Origin: Bacillota bacterium
Lineage (GTDB): Bacteria; Bacillota; Sulfobacillia; Sulfobacillales; Sulfobacillaceae
NCBI GenBank assembly: GCA_021797675.1
Contig: JAJZZH010000131.1
Coordinates: 1-33,359 of the forward strand
Direction of reading: 5' to 3'
Length of the DNA: 33,359 nt
Position numbers and translations under genes: made by a program. Shown piece after piece: positions 17,579 through 26,552 of the stretch. The notes beneath the pieces were generated by a model that saw nothing but the letters and a program-made list of their open reading frames with translations, was not told the DNA's origin and searched no databases. Position 1 is the first letter of the stretch. The number at the start of each line of letters is the position of its first letter.

Positions 17579-17758
17579 ATGTCGAACGGCAATCCGGATG
17601 CGTTCCTGTCGCGGGACCGCAAGCAACGAGGATTGCCATCCGGTGCGCGGGCGAGGTCGCCACCAATCATCCGTCACGGGGCAACTGGAGGTATGCCCAG
17701 GCATAGACATAACCAGACGCCGCGGTGCCGAACCCGAACCGGAGTGGACGATGGCTAG
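17579..17758 (+). CDS. hypothetical 59-aa Arg-rich protein
   Basis: ATG 17579 follows AGGGAGGG at 17569-17576, a strong ribosome site, and opens a 59-codon frame ending at TAG 17756-17758. The peptide begins MSNGNPDAFLSRDRKQRG, is rich in Arg, Gly and His, and has no membrane segment. It resembles no family I can name. A GGATT-N18-CATATTC pair (17519-17548) upstream is loosely like forespore sigma-G promoters. That would fit a small basic spore protein, but this is speculation. It may be a chance frame. Confidence 0.35.
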   Translation: MSNGNPDAFLSRDRKQRGLPSGARARSPPIIRHGATGGMPRHRHNQTPRCRTRTGVDDG

Positions 17759-17832
17759 GGCGGCAAGGTGTTGCGGGTGGACAGGGCGCGTCTGGTTTTA
17801 GCGCGGAGAAAAAAGGGCCATTCTAGCAATGG

Positions 17833-17875
17833 GCGCTTGCCGGTGACCAGCCTGCGCCCCACGCGTGGCAAGCGC
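17833..17875. repeat. inverted repeat upstream of the hspR promoter
   Basis: GCGCTTGCC (17833-17841) and GGCAAGCGC (17867-17875) form a perfect 9-bp inverted repeat with a 25-bp spacer, 40-80 bp upstream of the -35 box. It could be a regulator site or the terminator-like end of an upstream transcript; no T-run follows. Confidence 0.45.
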
Positions 17876-17911
17876 ATTACCAACAAAGTTATGCTGATTT
17901 TACCATAATTA

Positions 17912-17940
17912 TTGAAAGCTGGTCAGGTCCATACTATTAT
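17912..17940 (+). promoter_or_regulatory. sigma-A promoter of the hspR-dnaK operon
   Basis: TTGAAA (17912-17917), a 17-bp spacer and TATTAT (17935-17940; 5 of 6 to consensus) lie 36 bp before the hspR start. The start of transcription would be near 17947. The surrounding 60 bp is AT-rich relative to its neighbourhood. Confidence 0.75.
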
Positions 17941-17948
17941 AAGACCTG
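17924..17948. promoter_or_regulatory. candidate HspR operator over the -10 box
   Basis: CAGGTC (17924-17929) and GACCTG (17943-17948) form an inverted repeat with a 13-bp spacer that contains the whole -10 box. Outer bases CTGG and CCAG extend the symmetry loosely. A repressor bound here would block the promoter. The sequence is not the actinobacterial HAIR consensus CTTGAGT-N7-ACTCAAG, so if HspR binds, its site has diverged. Confidence 0.5.
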
Positions 17949-17976
17949 GAGATTGGCCAGAGGTGGTGGTTGGAGC

Positions 17977-18258
17977 ATGCAGGTGCTAGGGCCTGACGAA
18001 CCGGTCTATACCATAGGAGTCGTGGCCCGTTTGCTAGGGTGTTCGACCCAGACCCTGCGGATCTGGGAGCGGCAGGACTTGATTCGTCCATTCCGAACCG
18101 ACACCAACAATCGTCTCTACTCGGACTCCGATTTTCGACGGTTGACCGAGATTCACCGATTGACCCAGCAGGGAGTCAATCTGGCAGGAATTCGTGCCAT
18201 TTTAGGCACGGTGGGCGACACGATGGCGCCCACCGAAGAGCTCAACGACAGGAAATAA
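17977..18258 (+). CDS. hspR: HspR-type MerR-family regulator
   Basis: The product is 93 aa, a DNA-binding repressor of the MerR fold without a long C-terminal effector domain. VYTIGVVARLLGCSTQTLRIWERQDLI forms the winged helix-turn-helix. The segment RLTQQGVNLAGIRAIL matches the Q-x-GVNLAGIk.Il signature of HspR, the repressor of dnaK and clpB in actinobacteria. TTG 17953 is an in-frame alternative, but it would lie only about 6 bases from the expected transcript start. ATG 17977 has AGGTGG and GGAG upstream. It is the first gene of the operon, 18 bp before dnaK. Autoregulation with DnaK as co-repressor is known for the family and plausible here. Confidence 0.85.
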   Translation: MQVLGPDEPVYTIGVVARLLGCSTQTLRIWERQDLIRPFRTDTNNRLYSDSDFRRLTEIHRLTQQGVNLAGIRAILGTVGDTMAPTEELNDRK

Positions 18259-18276
18259 GATGGGGGAAATTCCATT

Positions 18277-20190
18277 ATGGCCAAAGTGGTAGGGATCGAC
18301 TTAGGAACCACCAATTCGGTGATTGCGGTGATGGAGGGAGGGCAGCCGACCGTCATCTTGAATGCCGAAGGCAGTCGCTTAACGCCGTCGGTGGTGGGGT
18401 TTAGCAAAACGGGGGAGCGTTTGGTTGGACAGTTGGCACGTCGGCAGGCTGTGCTCAATCCGGAGAATACCGTGTTTTCGATCAAACGGTTTATCGGACG
18501 CCGTTTTGATGAGGTGCAATCCGAGCGCCAAAGAGTGCCGTACGCCGTGGTGGGCGGCAACAATCAGCAGGTATTGGTTAACCTGCCGAACTCCGGAAAA
18601 CAACTGACGCCGGAGGAGATTTCTTCGATGATTTTGGCCAAGATGAAAGCTGACGCAGAAAAATACCTGGGTGAAGCCGTTGCCCAAGCGGTGATCACCG
18701 TCCCGGCGTATTTTAATGATGCCCAGCGTCAGGCCACCAAGGACGCCGGTAAGATTGCGGGCCTGGAAGTGCTGCGCATCATCAACGAGCCGACGGCCGC
18801 CGCTTTGGCATATGGATTAGACAAGAAACAGAACGAGACCATTTTGGTCTGGGACCTGGGTGGCGGCACGTTCGACGTCTCGGTGCTGGAAGTGGGCGAA
18901 GGCGTCTTCGAAGTGAAATCCACCTCGGGGGACACCCACCTCGGCGGCGACGACTATGACATGAAGCTGGTGGACTTTATCGCGTCGGAGTTTCAGCGCG
19001 AGCAGGGCATCGATCTCCGCAAGGACCGCCAGGCTTTGCAGCGCCTCATCGAGGCATCGGAAAAGGCCAAGATTGAGCTTTCCTCGGTGACCGAAACACA
19101 GGTTAGCTTGCCCTTCATTACGGCCGACCAGACCGGCCCCAAGCATCTGGAAACGAAGATTACCCGGGCCAAGTTTGAGGAGCTGACGGCCGACCTTACG
19201 GAGCGGACCGTCATCCCCTTCAAGCAGGCATTGCAGGATGCCAAACTGAGCGAACGGGACATCAACGAGGTGATCTTGGTTGGCGGTTCTACCCGCATGC
19301 CGGTGATTCAGGAACTCGTCAAGCGCCTAACCGGCAAAGAACCGCATCGCGGCGTCAACCCTGATGAGGTGGTGGCAGTCGGAGCGGCAATCCAAGGCGG
19401 TGTGCTGGCAGGCGAAGTCAAGGATGTGATTTTGCTCGATGTCACGCCGCTTTCCTTAGGCATTGAGACGCTGGGTGGCGTATTTTCAAAATTGATCGAG
19501 CGGAACACGACGATCCCTACGCGCAAAAGCCAGGTGTATACCACCGCCGGCGACAATCAAACCAGCGTTGAAATTCACGTGCTGCAAGGCGAGCGACCGA
19601 TGGCCAAGGACAACCGCACGCTGGCGCAGTTTCATTTAGAGGGCATTCCGCCTGCTCCGCGCGGTGTCCCACAGATCGAAGTGACCTTCGATATTGATGC
19701 CAACGGAATCGTGAACGTGTCGGCCAAGGATCTGGGAACCGGCAAGGAGCAGCGGGTGACCGTAAGCGGAACGACCCAGCTGAGCAAAGAAGAAGTCGAG
19801 CGGATGGTCCGCGAGGCTCAGGAGAAGGCGCAGGAGGACGAGCAGGCTCGCGAGTTGGCTGAAGCCAAGAACCATGCGGAATCGTTGGTCTACGCGACCG
19901 AGAAGTCGCTCAAGGACCTCGGCGATCGGGTGAGCGAGGAGGACAAGAGTGCCGCCGAAAAGGCGATTCAAGACGTGCGCGAGGCGATGAGCAAGAACGA
20001 CAAGTCGGCGCTAGACTCGGCGCTGGCCAGCTTAGAGTCGGCTTCGCACAAACTCGCGGAGGAGTTATATAAGAATACGGGGGCAGACGGTGCCAGCGGC
20101 AGCGGTGACCAAACCCCGCCGCCTCCGCCACCGGGCAGCGGCGGACCCGACGACGACGTAATTGACGCCGACTTCAGAGCAACGGACTGA
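18277..20190 (+). CDS. dnaK: molecular chaperone DnaK (Hsp70)
   Basis: This ATP-driven chaperone binds exposed hydrophobic peptides in the cytoplasm. The product is 637 aa. The nucleotide-binding domain shows [67 protein letters not shown] and [11 protein letters not shown]. The linker [19 protein letters not shown] leads to the substrate domain, a helical lid, and a Pro/Gly-rich tail ending [10 protein letters not shown]. The ribosome site is GGGGGAAA before ATG 18277. No grpE gene lies near; the exchange factor must be encoded elsewhere. Confidence 0.98.
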   Translation: MAKVVGIDLGTTNSVIAVMEGGQPTVILNAEGSRLTPSVVGFSKTGERLVGQLARRQAVLNPENTVFSIKRFIGRRFDEVQSERQRVPYAVVGGNNQQVLVNLPNSGKQLTPEEISSMILAKMKADAEKYLGEAVAQAVITVPAYFNDAQRQATKDAGKIAGLEVLRIINEPTAAALAYGLDKKQNETILVWDLGGGTFDVSVLEVGEGVFEVKSTSGDTHLGGDDYDMKLVDFIASEFQREQGIDLRKDRQALQRLIEASEKAKIELSSVTETQVSLPFITADQTGPKHLETKITRAKFEELTADLTERTVIPFKQALQDAKLSERDINEVILVGGSTRMPVIQELVKRLTGKEPHRGVNPDEVVAVGAAIQGGVLAGEVKDVILLDVTPLSLGIETLGGVFSKLIERNTTIPTRKSQVYTTAGDNQTSVEIHVLQGERPMAKDNRTLAQFHLEGIPPAPRGVPQIEVTFDIDANGIVNVSAKDLGTGKEQRVTVSGTTQLSKEEVERMVREAQEKAQEDEQARELAEAKNHAESLVYATEKSLKDLGDRVSEEDKSAAEKAIQDVREAMSKNDKSALDSALASLESASHKLAEELYKNTGADGASGSGDQTPPPPPPGSGGPDDDVIDADFRATD

Positions 20191-20199
20191 CACGGATCG

Positions 20200-20225
20200 G
20201 ACCAGGCGGGGCTACTCGCCTGGTC
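20200..20225 (+). terminator. hairpin between dnaK and dnaJ
   Basis: GACCAGGCG (20200-20208) and CGCCTGGTC (20217-20225) form a perfect 9-bp stem with an 8-nt loop, followed by GTTTA rather than a T-run. It probably acts as a partial terminator or a 3' stabiliser that keeps dnaK more abundant than dnaJ and clpB; this role is inferred. Confidence 0.5.
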
Positions 20226-20242
20226 GTTTAGGGGAGTGGCGC

Positions 20243-21196
20243 ATGGCAGGTCCGAAGGATTACTACAAGATTTTGCAAATTGACCCGCATGCGGATGAAA
20301 AGACGATTAAGCGCGCATACCGCAAGCTTGCCCGCCAGTATCACCCGGACGCGGGGGGCAAGGGCAACGAAGAACGCTTCAAGGAAATTAACGAAGCGTA
20401 TCAAGTGCTGTCCAATCCGCAAAAACGGGTGGAGTATGATCGTTTGCGCATAGGCTATGCGAATCGCGCCTCCCAGAGCTGGGGCCCCGGCTTTCGGCGT
20501 GTGCGCACCGAACAGACGCGCTCCAAGGACGATACAGATGATTGGGCGAGTTTGTTCGAAGACCTTTTTGGGGCGGGCGGGTGGACGTCAACCACCGGGA
20601 CGGCGACGACCGGATCGGCCCAAGTTCCCGAGCATCAGGTCTCCATCGGGCTGGAAGACGTGGCCCGGGGAAGTCAGGTCACCTTGACGGTGGAGAGCTT
20701 GGAACCGTGTCCCAACTGCCGGGGAACCAGCCGGGAATGCCCGCGGTGCGGGGGCATGGGGAGTATTGCCACCCCCAAAACTTTTACGGTAAAAATTCCG
20801 CCCGGGGTGCCTGACGGCGCCACGTTGCGAGTCGGTGAGCACGCTCGCCTGCGGGTGACGGTTCGTGATCATCCGCGATTCGTTCGCCAAGGCAACGACT
20901 TGCGGGGCCGATTGCGGGTCGCGGTGCCCTTGGCCGCGATCGGCGGCGAGATTGCGTTTAAGCCCCTCGTGGGTGAGCAAGTGTCGGTGAAGATTCCATC
21001 GCACACCAATGCTGGCAAGGTGTTGCGGCTTCGCGGATTGGGGTTGCCCGCAAGGGGCAAGAACGTGCGCGGGGATCTCTTGCTTGAGGTCGAACTGATG
21101 TTTCCGGAGCCATTTCGTCCAGAAGACGACCGTCTATACCAGCAGTTGCTGAAGGGACACCATGATACCGGGGGTGAAATTTATGCGCCTCGATAA
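20243..21196 (+). CDS. dnaJ: DnaJ-family co-chaperone with a single zinc site
   Basis: This co-chaperone stimulates the DnaK ATPase. The product is 317 aa from ATG 20243 (GGGGAG at 20231-20236); the open frame upstream to 20162 overlaps dnaK. The J domain is at residues 5-70 with the HPD motif in QYHPDAGG. A Gly/Ser/Thr-rich linker follows. The central region has only CPNC (Cys156, Cys159) and CPRCGGMG (Cys166, Cys169), that is two CxxC motifs instead of the four of classical DnaJ. The C-terminal beta domains ([28 protein letters not shown]) are complete. It is intermediate between DnaJ and CbpA types. Its 3' end overlaps clpB by 14 bp. Confidence 0.92.
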   Translation: MAGPKDYYKILQIDPHADEKTIKRAYRKLARQYHPDAGGKGNEERFKEINEAYQVLSNPQKRVEYDRLRIGYANRASQSWGPGFRRVRTEQTRSKDDTDDWASLFEDLFGAGGWTSTTGTATTGSAQVPEHQVSIGLEDVARGSQVTLTVESLEPCPNCRGTSRECPRCGGMGSIATPKTFTVKIPPGVPDGATLRVGEHARLRVTVRDHPRFVRQGNDLRGRLRVAVPLAAIGGEIAFKPLVGEQVSVKIPSHTNAGKVLRLRGLGLPARGKNVRGDLLLEVELMFPEPFRPEDDRLYQQLLKGHHDTGGEIYAPR

Positions 21197-23762
21197 ATTT
21201 ACCGTCAAGTCCCAGGAGGCGTTGGCCCAGGCGCAGGACCTGGGGCGCCGCGAAAACCATCAGGCCATCGGGTCAGCCCACCTGTTGATGAGCCTGTTGG
21301 AGCAAAAGGAGGGGATTACGCGGCCGATCTTGGAACGGTTGGGGGTGCCCTTGGGCCCGCTAGAGGAGGCATGCCGGCGGGAAATCTCGCGGCAGCCTTC
21401 GGTCCAGGGGGCACCGACGGGGTCCTACATGAGTCCCGAACTCAGCCGGGTGTTGGACCGGGCCGACGAGGAAAGCCAAGCTCTGAACGACGAGTTCATC
21501 TCCACGGAGCATCTGTTGCTGGCCATGGTCTCCGAGGCTGACTCGGTAGGCGGTCGCCTGCTCCAGCAACAGGGCGCCACGCGCAACGGCCTCTTGCAGG
21601 CCTTGAAGAGCGTACGCGGCAACGCGCGGGTAACCGATCCCAGCCCGGAAGACAAATACCAGGCCCTGTCGCGTTACACCCAAGATCTTACCGCCTTGGC
21701 TCGGCACGGTAAGCTCGATCCCGTCATCGGGCGGGACGAGGAGATTCGCCGGGTGATTCAGGTGTTGTCGCGGAGGACGAAAAATAATCCGGTGCTGATT
21801 GGTGAACCGGGAGTGGGCAAGACAGCAATTGTGGAAGGATTAGCCCAGCGCATCGTGGGCAACGACGTGCCCACCAGCCTCAAGGACAAGCGGGTGTTGG
21901 CGCTCGATATCGGGGCCTTGGTGGCTGGCAGCAAATATCGCGGGGAGTTTGAGGACCGATTAAAAGCCGTATTAAAGGAAATCCAAGGGGCGGCCGGAGG
22001 CGTCGTACTTTTCATCGACGAACTCCACACCTTGGTCGGCGCGGGCAATGCCGAGGGCTCGGTGGACGCGGCGAACTTACTGAAACCGGCCCTGGCCCGC
22101 GGAGAGTTAAAAGCTGTCGGGGCGACTACGCTTAACGAATATCACAAATATATCGAAAAGGATGCCGCCTTGGAGCGCCGATTCCAGCCCATCTACGTAG
22201 GCGAGCCGTCGGTCGAGGACACCATTGCCATTTTGCGAGGATTGCGCGAACGCTATGAGGTCCACCACGGAGTTCGCATCCGCGACGGTGCGCTGGTGGC
22301 GGCGGCTGTCCTCAGCCACCGCTATATCGCCGACCGCTTTCTACCGGACAAAGCCATCGATTTGGTGGACGAGGCGGCTTCCCATCTGCGGGTCGAGATG
22401 GACTCACTACCGGAAGAACTGGACGAACTTGAGCGTCGGCGATTGCAATTGGAGATTGAGCGCCAAGCACTGAGCAAAGAGGACGACCCGGAGTCATCCC
22501 AGCGGCTGGAACGCGTGCAACAGGAGCTGGCCGAGCTCGGCGAACGGCGCGACGCGCTGATGACTCGTTGGGAACGGGAGAAATCGCTCGTGCAGCGCGT
22601 CGGTGAATTAAAGGCGGCGATTGAAGACGCGCGCACCCGCGAAGCGCAGGCGGAGCGGGAAGGCGATCTGGCCAAGGCCGCGGAGTTGCGGTACGGTACC
22701 TTGCTCAGCTTGCAAAAGGAATTGCCGGTGGCCCAGGCCGAAGTTGAGCGGTTGGAAGCGGAAGCCAACGGGCGACTTTTGCGCGAAGAGGTCGACGAAG
22801 AGGACATTGCCGCCGTAGTGGCGAAATGGACCGGGGTGCCCGTACATCGGTTGCTAGAAGGGGAACGGCAAAAGTTGACCCATATGGAAGAGCGTCTCGG
22901 CCAACGGGTGGTGGGTCAGGAGGAGGCCATTGCAGCGGTTGCCAACGCCGTCCGGCGCTCCCGCGCAGGCCTTTCGGATCCTAAACGGCCGCTGGGGTCC
23001 TTCCTGTTTCTCGGCCCGACCGGCGTAGGCAAGACGGAACTGGCCAAAGCCTTGGCCGAATTTTTGTTTGACGACGAGAACGCGCTGGTGCGCATTGACA
23101 TGTCGGAGTATATGGAGCGCCATGCGGTTGCCCGCCTGGTCGGCGCACCGCCGGGATACGTGGGCTACGAGGAAGGCGGACAATTGACCGAGGCCGTCAG
23201 GCGCCGCCCGTATTCCGTGATTTTGCTCGACGAAATGGAAAAGGCCCATCCCGAAGTGTTCAACATTTTACTGCAAACCTTGGACGATGGTCGATTGACC
23301 GACGGACAAGGTCGTGTCGTCGACTTTCGCAACACGGTCATCATTATGACGTCGAACCTGGGCAGCGACATTATTCTGGAAGAGTCGGACCATGCCCGCC
23401 GCCAGGCCTTGGTGCAGTCCCTTTTGCGGGAAACCTTTCGTCCAGAGTTTCTCAACCGCATCGACGAAGTGGTCGTCTTCTTGCGTCTGACTGCTGAGGA
23501 ATTGGGTCAGATCGTTCGCTTACAGCTGGAAGAACTGACGGAACGCCTGAAAGAACACCACATCCAACTGGCGGTAACCGATGCCGCGCTGAAGTACTTG
23601 GGCGAGCGAGGCTATGACCCTCAGTTTGGTGCCAGACCCCTAAAACGCCTGATCCAGCGCGCGGTGCAGGATTCCCTGGCTATGCGGTGGTTGAACGGGG
23701 ACATCCCGGAGGGCAGCACGGTGACGGTGGACGCCGATCAGAAGGGAATCATAATCCGTTGA
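21183..23762 (+). CDS. clpB: ATP-dependent disaggregase ClpB
   Basis: This hexameric AAA+ machine extracts proteins from aggregates together with DnaK/DnaJ. The product is 859 aa. The Clp N domain covers about 1-145. NBD1 has Walker A GEPGVGKT (207-214) and Walker [11 protein letters not shown]. The coiled-coil middle domain (about 400-520) distinguishes ClpB from ClpA/C. NBD2 has Walker A GPTGVGKT (611-618) and [19 protein letters not shown] 21162 is an in-frame alternative, but [14 protein letters not shown] from 21183, with GGGGGTGA upstream, is the family N-terminus. Co-transcription with hspR and dnaK fits the HspR regulon of actinobacteria. Confidence 0.97.
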   Translation: MRLDKFTVKSQEALAQAQDLGRRENHQAIGSAHLLMSLLEQKEGITRPILERLGVPLGPLEEACRREISRQPSVQGAPTGSYMSPELSRVLDRADEESQALNDEFISTEHLLLAMVSEADSVGGRLLQQQGATRNGLLQALKSVRGNARVTDPSPEDKYQALSRYTQDLTALARHGKLDPVIGRDEEIRRVIQVLSRRTKNNPVLIGEPGVGKTAIVEGLAQRIVGNDVPTSLKDKRVLALDIGALVAGSKYRGEFEDRLKAVLKEIQGAAGGVVLFIDELHTLVGAGNAEGSVDAANLLKPALARGELKAVGATTLNEYHKYIEKDAALERRFQPIYVGEPSVEDTIAILRGLRERYEVHHGVRIRDGALVAAAVLSHRYIADRFLPDKAIDLVDEAASHLRVEMDSLPEELDELERRRLQLEIERQALSKEDDPESSQRLERVQQELAELGERRDALMTRWEREKSLVQRVGELKAAIEDARTREAQAEREGDLAKAAELRYGTLLSLQKELPVAQAEVERLEAEANGRLLREEVDEEDIAAVVAKWTGVPVHRLLEGERQKLTHMEERLGQRVVGQEEAIAAVANAVRRSRAGLSDPKRPLGSFLFLGPTGVGKTELAKALAEFLFDDENALVRIDMSEYMERHAVARLVGAPPGYVGYEEGGQLTEAVRRRPYSVILLDEMEKAHPEVFNILLQTLDDGRLTDGQGRVVDFRNTVIIMTSNLGSDIILEESDHARRQALVQSLLRETFRPEFLNRIDEVVVFLRLTAEELGQIVRLQLEELTERLKEHHIQLAVTDAALKYLGERGYDPQFGARPLKRLIQRAVQDSLAMRWLNGDIPEGSTVTVDADQKGIIIR

Positions 23763-23814
23763 CTGGACTTCGCCGCGCGGCCTCCCGGTTGAAAATCTCT
23801 TCCGCGGTGGCCGG

Positions 23815-24312
23815 GTAGACCGGAGGAATTTCACCTCCAGTCCCCCACAGATTCCGGACGTGAACCTCTCAGCTCATCCGGCTCGTGCAAACCTTTCCTC
23901 GGCGGCATTGCCGCCGCCGGCCACCGTGAGAACCACCGGACCTCTCCGAAGGTTGGCCAGGGTTTCGTTGAGTTCACCCATCCTCTTCGCTCCACACGCA
24001 TTACACGTGCTTCGTCACTCATACGGGATGGTCCGCCCCTATTCGATTCGTCGCGGCTTTCTCCTTTCGTGCGCTATCCTTGTAGGGCTTTCGCTTCGCA
24101 TACCCGGACAGGTTCCCACGTTCCACGTAGTGCGGCTCTGTCGCCGACGCGTCGGGGTTGCAGTTCTCCCCTTTTTTCCCACCCGCCACCTTTGACCTAC
24201 GCGGATGATTGACGATGGCCGAGTGCAATCCTGCCGGCCTGTCTTCGGCTTGCGGAATCGCGCCGACGAGCGACATCCCTTGCTGGTCCGGCGAATCCGG
24301 CCGTCCGCACAC
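23815..24312 (-). mobile_element. group II intron without ORF, reverse strand
   Basis: On the reverse strand, domain V (23884 to 23850) reads GAGCCGGATGAGC-TGAGAG-GTTCACGTCCGGAATC in pieces. That is a 35-nt hairpin with the catalytic AGC near its 5' end. Domain VI follows (GACTGGAGG...CCTCCGGTC) and the intron end CTAC at 23818-23815. Upstream, TGGAACGTGGGAACC and ATGCGAAGCGAAAGCC resemble conserved domain I segments. A GTGTG (consensus GUGYG) at 24312-24308 is a possible 5' end, giving about 498 nt. No reverse transcriptase is encoded, so splicing or mobility would need a protein in trans. The 3' end is well supported, the 5' end only tentatively. Confidence 0.7.
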
Positions 24313-24327
24313 CGAAGGCCGGATTCG
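24292..24327. repeat. 11-bp inverted repeat at the proposed intron 5' end
   Basis: CGAATCCGGCC (24292-24302) and GGCCGGATTCG (24317-24327) are perfect complements with a 14-bp loop that contains the proposed GTGTG intron start. It may be a domain I stem spanning the junction or a pre-existing hairpin used as target; some group II introns insert next to hairpins. Confidence 0.5.
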
Positions 24328-24393
24328 GGCGGCACGGGTATTGCCCAGGCCGTTTGCGTGAATACTAGCGAGAAGAAACCCAGACGGTAAACG

Positions 24394-24993
24394 GTGGGAT
24401 GCAGATTGCGGCGGCTGGTTGGTCTCATAAGTGGCATGCTGGTCCTATGGGCGGGAGGGAGTTCAGCGTTCGCTGTCCACCCCGATCCGCCACCCTGGGT
24501 TCCCTTGGCTACGGGTAACAAAGCCCCCCGGTTTGTCTTGACCACGCTGACCGGGGGCAGTTGGTCCCTGGCGGCTGCCCATGGGCACGTGATCTGGCTG
24601 ATATTCCTCACTTCCTGGTGTTCGTGGTGCGGCGCTCAGGCGCGTTGGCTGGTTGACGCAGGGAAGCGCAGTCCTCACCCGCCAACCATCGTGGTGGTCG
24701 ACGAAAGCGAATCGCGGTGGCGGGCGGAGTACGGGCTGGAGACCGCGCACGCTTGGCCGGCGGCGGTGCCGATCGTCCTCGATCAGCAGGGGGAGGTGGC
24801 GCGCCGCTACGGGGTGCAGGCGTATCCCACTTCTTACTTCATCGCGGCCAACGGAACCATTCGCGGGGTTTATCTGGGTCCGATTTTGCGCTGGCGGCTG
24901 CTTACCCCGTATCTGCATCGCGCAGGCTGGCCCGCTGACGCTCAAATTAGGCGCGACCAGCGAAAGCCGGCCAAGCGCAACGCGATGAGGTAA
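24394..24993 (+). CDS. exported thioredoxin-like (TlpA/ResA-type) protein
   Basis: The product is 199 aa from GTG 24394. Residues 5-27 form a signal peptide or membrane anchor (Arg-rich start, hydrophobic core, AFA near 25-27). The thioredoxin fold then shows GNKAPRFVLTTLTGG, the redox motif CSWC (Cys76, Cys79) and a cis-Pro segment YPTSYFI. Such proteins reduce or exchange disulfides outside the membrane, for example in cytochrome c maturation; the substrate is not evident. No strong ribosome site is seen before GTG 24394, and TTG 24406 or ATG 24436 are alternatives. The last 52 bp overlap the 3' end of the convergent spoVB gene. Confidence 0.8.
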   Translation: MGCRLRRLVGLISGMLVLWAGGSSAFAVHPDPPPWVPLATGNKAPRFVLTTLTGGSWSLAAAHGHVIWLIFLTSWCSWCGAQARWLVDAGKRSPHPPTIVVVDESESRWRAEYGLETAHAWPAAVPIVLDQQGEVARRYGVQAYPTSYFIAANGTIRGVYLGPILRWRLLTPYLHRAGWPADAQIRRDQRKPAKRNAMR

Positions 24994-26441
24994 AGACCGC
25001 CGGCAAGGCCTAGTCCGGCAGCCAAGTTGAAGGAGCGACTGAAATGCTGGATGAGCGCCCAATGCTGCCAGAGCGGGACGGCCAACAGCAGGGGAACGGT
25101 AGCGACGGCAGGCTTGCGCCAGATTTGCGTCCATTGTAGGCGGATGCCGGTCAGCCGCTCGGTCGCCATCGCATTGAGCCACCATGATATGAAAAAACCC
25201 GCGGCTAGCGCCGCCGACACGCCTGCGGGAGACCCGAATACCAGGATGATGGCGACTTCCACCGCGCTCGCAATCAAGTCGTTCTTGAGCGGCAGGTCGG
25301 TGCGGCCGAGTCCACGCAAGATCCCCGAGAATGCAATGTCAAAGTACAGGAAGAAGGCGCCTAGGGCTAGGGGAGTGAATACCGTCGGTGGCAGTCGGGT
25401 GCGGAAGATCCAATCGTCCAGCGCGGTGCCCATTAACAACATGATCACGGTCACGGGCACGGTCAGGTACGCCGTGGCGGACAGACTTTCGGTAATCAAA
25501 CGGGTGACTTGAAGACGGTCCTGACGAGCGTCGGCTTGAGCTATGGCCGGAATGAGATTGGTCGAGAGCGACACGGTGAGGGCGGTGGGAAAGAGGATGA
25601 GGGGCAAGGCCATACCAGTCAGCTTTCCGAAAAAGGCCACCGCGACGACTTCACTCAAGCCAAAACGGCGGAGCTGTCGGGGAATCAAAGCCGCTTCTGC
25701 CACACCGACCATTGACCCGAGCAGTCGACCAAACATGATGGGCAGCGATAGCTTGAGGATGGTGCGAGGGTATCCCGTGGACGGTGGACGGAGGGAACGG
25801 GGGTTCGCGGCCTCGCGACGGCGCCAGCGATAGAAACCCAGGGCGAGGATGGCCAAACTGATTCCTTCGCCAACAGAGATCAGGGTGGTCGCAACGCCTA
25901 GGCGATAGGATAGGAGGTGGTTGGTCGACCAATTTAACAGTTCCCAGATGATGAGGACGCGTACCACTTGCTCGACCACCTGGGCAATCGAGGGGATTTC
26001 CATTTGCTGACGTCCCAAAAAGAATCCGCGCAAAACGGCAGAAAACGCGATCGCAAGAAGAGCCGGAGTCAAAAGCGCTAGCAGCGGGCCTAAGCGACTG
26101 TCATGGTATAGCTGCATCGCGATGGGCCGTGCAGCTAGCAACAAGATAGCGATAATGGGCACGCTGATGGCCAAAATGATGAACTCTGCCGCGCGTAACC
26201 AGGGCATGGGATCTCTGCGGTCGTCGGCGACGATTTGTGAGATAGCGACCGGAGTGCCGGCTACCGAGAGGGTGACCAGCGCAATGAAAAGCGGGAAGAG
26301 CATTTGATAGAGTCCCAATCCCTCGGCTCCCAGGAATCGGGCCAAGAGCACCCGGTAGACCATCCCCAGGCTGCGGGAAATCATCGCCGCCCCTGTCAGG
26401 GTGAGCGTCCCCGCCCAAATTGAGCGCCTTCGTGATGGCAT
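24942..26441 (-). CDS. spoVB: SpoVB-type polysaccharide flippase (MATE/MOP superfamily)
   Basis: This integral membrane protein of 499 aa has about 14 hydrophobic segments. SpoVB proteins are needed for spore cortex synthesis, probably flipping lipid-linked peptidoglycan precursor. The N-terminus reads WAGTLTLTGAAMISRSLGMVYRVLLARFLGAEGLGLYQM, quoted here by its ends, as in the family. SVAGTPVAISQIVA and LRGFFLGRQQM are further family blocks. The frame is open to 26507, but ATG 26441 is preceded on the reverse strand by GGGAGGGG. It diverges from the spore protease gene gpr, which supports a sporulation role. Other MOP flippases cannot be fully excluded. Confidence 0.85.
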   Translation of the reverse strand: MPSRRRSIWAGTLTLTGAAMISRSLGMVYRVLLARFLGAEGLGLYQMLFPLFIALVTLSVAGTPVAISQIVADDRRDPMPWLRAAEFIILAISVPIIAILLLAARPIAMQLYHDSRLGPLLALLTPALLAIAFSAVLRGFFLGRQQMEIPSIAQVVEQVVRVLIIWELLNWSTNHLLSYRLGVATTLISVGEGISLAILALGFYRWRRREAANPRSLRPPSTGYPRTILKLSLPIMFGRLLGSMVGVAEAALIPRQLRRFGLSEVVAVAFFGKLTGMALPLILFPTALTVSLSTNLIPAIAQADARQDRLQVTRLITESLSATAYLTVPVTVIMLLMGTALDDWIFRTRLPPTVFTPLALGAFFLYFDIAFSGILRGLGRTDLPLKNDLIASAVEVAIILVFGSPAGVSAALAAGFFISWWLNAMATERLTGIRLQWTQIWRKPAVATVPLLLAVPLWQHWALIQHFSRSFNLAAGLGLAGGLYLIALRLAGFRWSRLI

Positions 26442-26552
26442 GGTACCGCCCCTCCCTGCACTCGCCCTTCCGTACGTCTTATGATGTTGGCTCCAAAAAA
26501 TTGCCAAGCCCTTGTCGAATTCCGATTCGGCCGGGCGGCAAGGCAGGCGTCG

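Larger units (their letters stand above)
17419..17911. other. ppc-hspR divergent intergenic region
   Basis: Nearly 500 bp separates the divergent ppc and hspR genes. It holds a reverse-strand TATAAT (17502-17507) that could serve ppc, a 59-codon open frame at 17579-17758, and a 9-bp inverted repeat at 17833-17875. I see no RNA gene, CIRCE element or further conserved protein in it. Confidence 0.5.

Noticed and set aside
17880-17976. CIRCE element (HrcA operator) before dnaK
   Set aside because: No TTAGCACTC-N9-GAGTGCTAA or near match is present; the regulator gene is HspR-type.
24039-24611. 190-codon reverse frame as a reverse transcriptase or other protein
   Set aside because: No RT motifs (no YADD), and it crosses the intron 5' end and the thioredoxin-like gene; intron RNA explains the region better.
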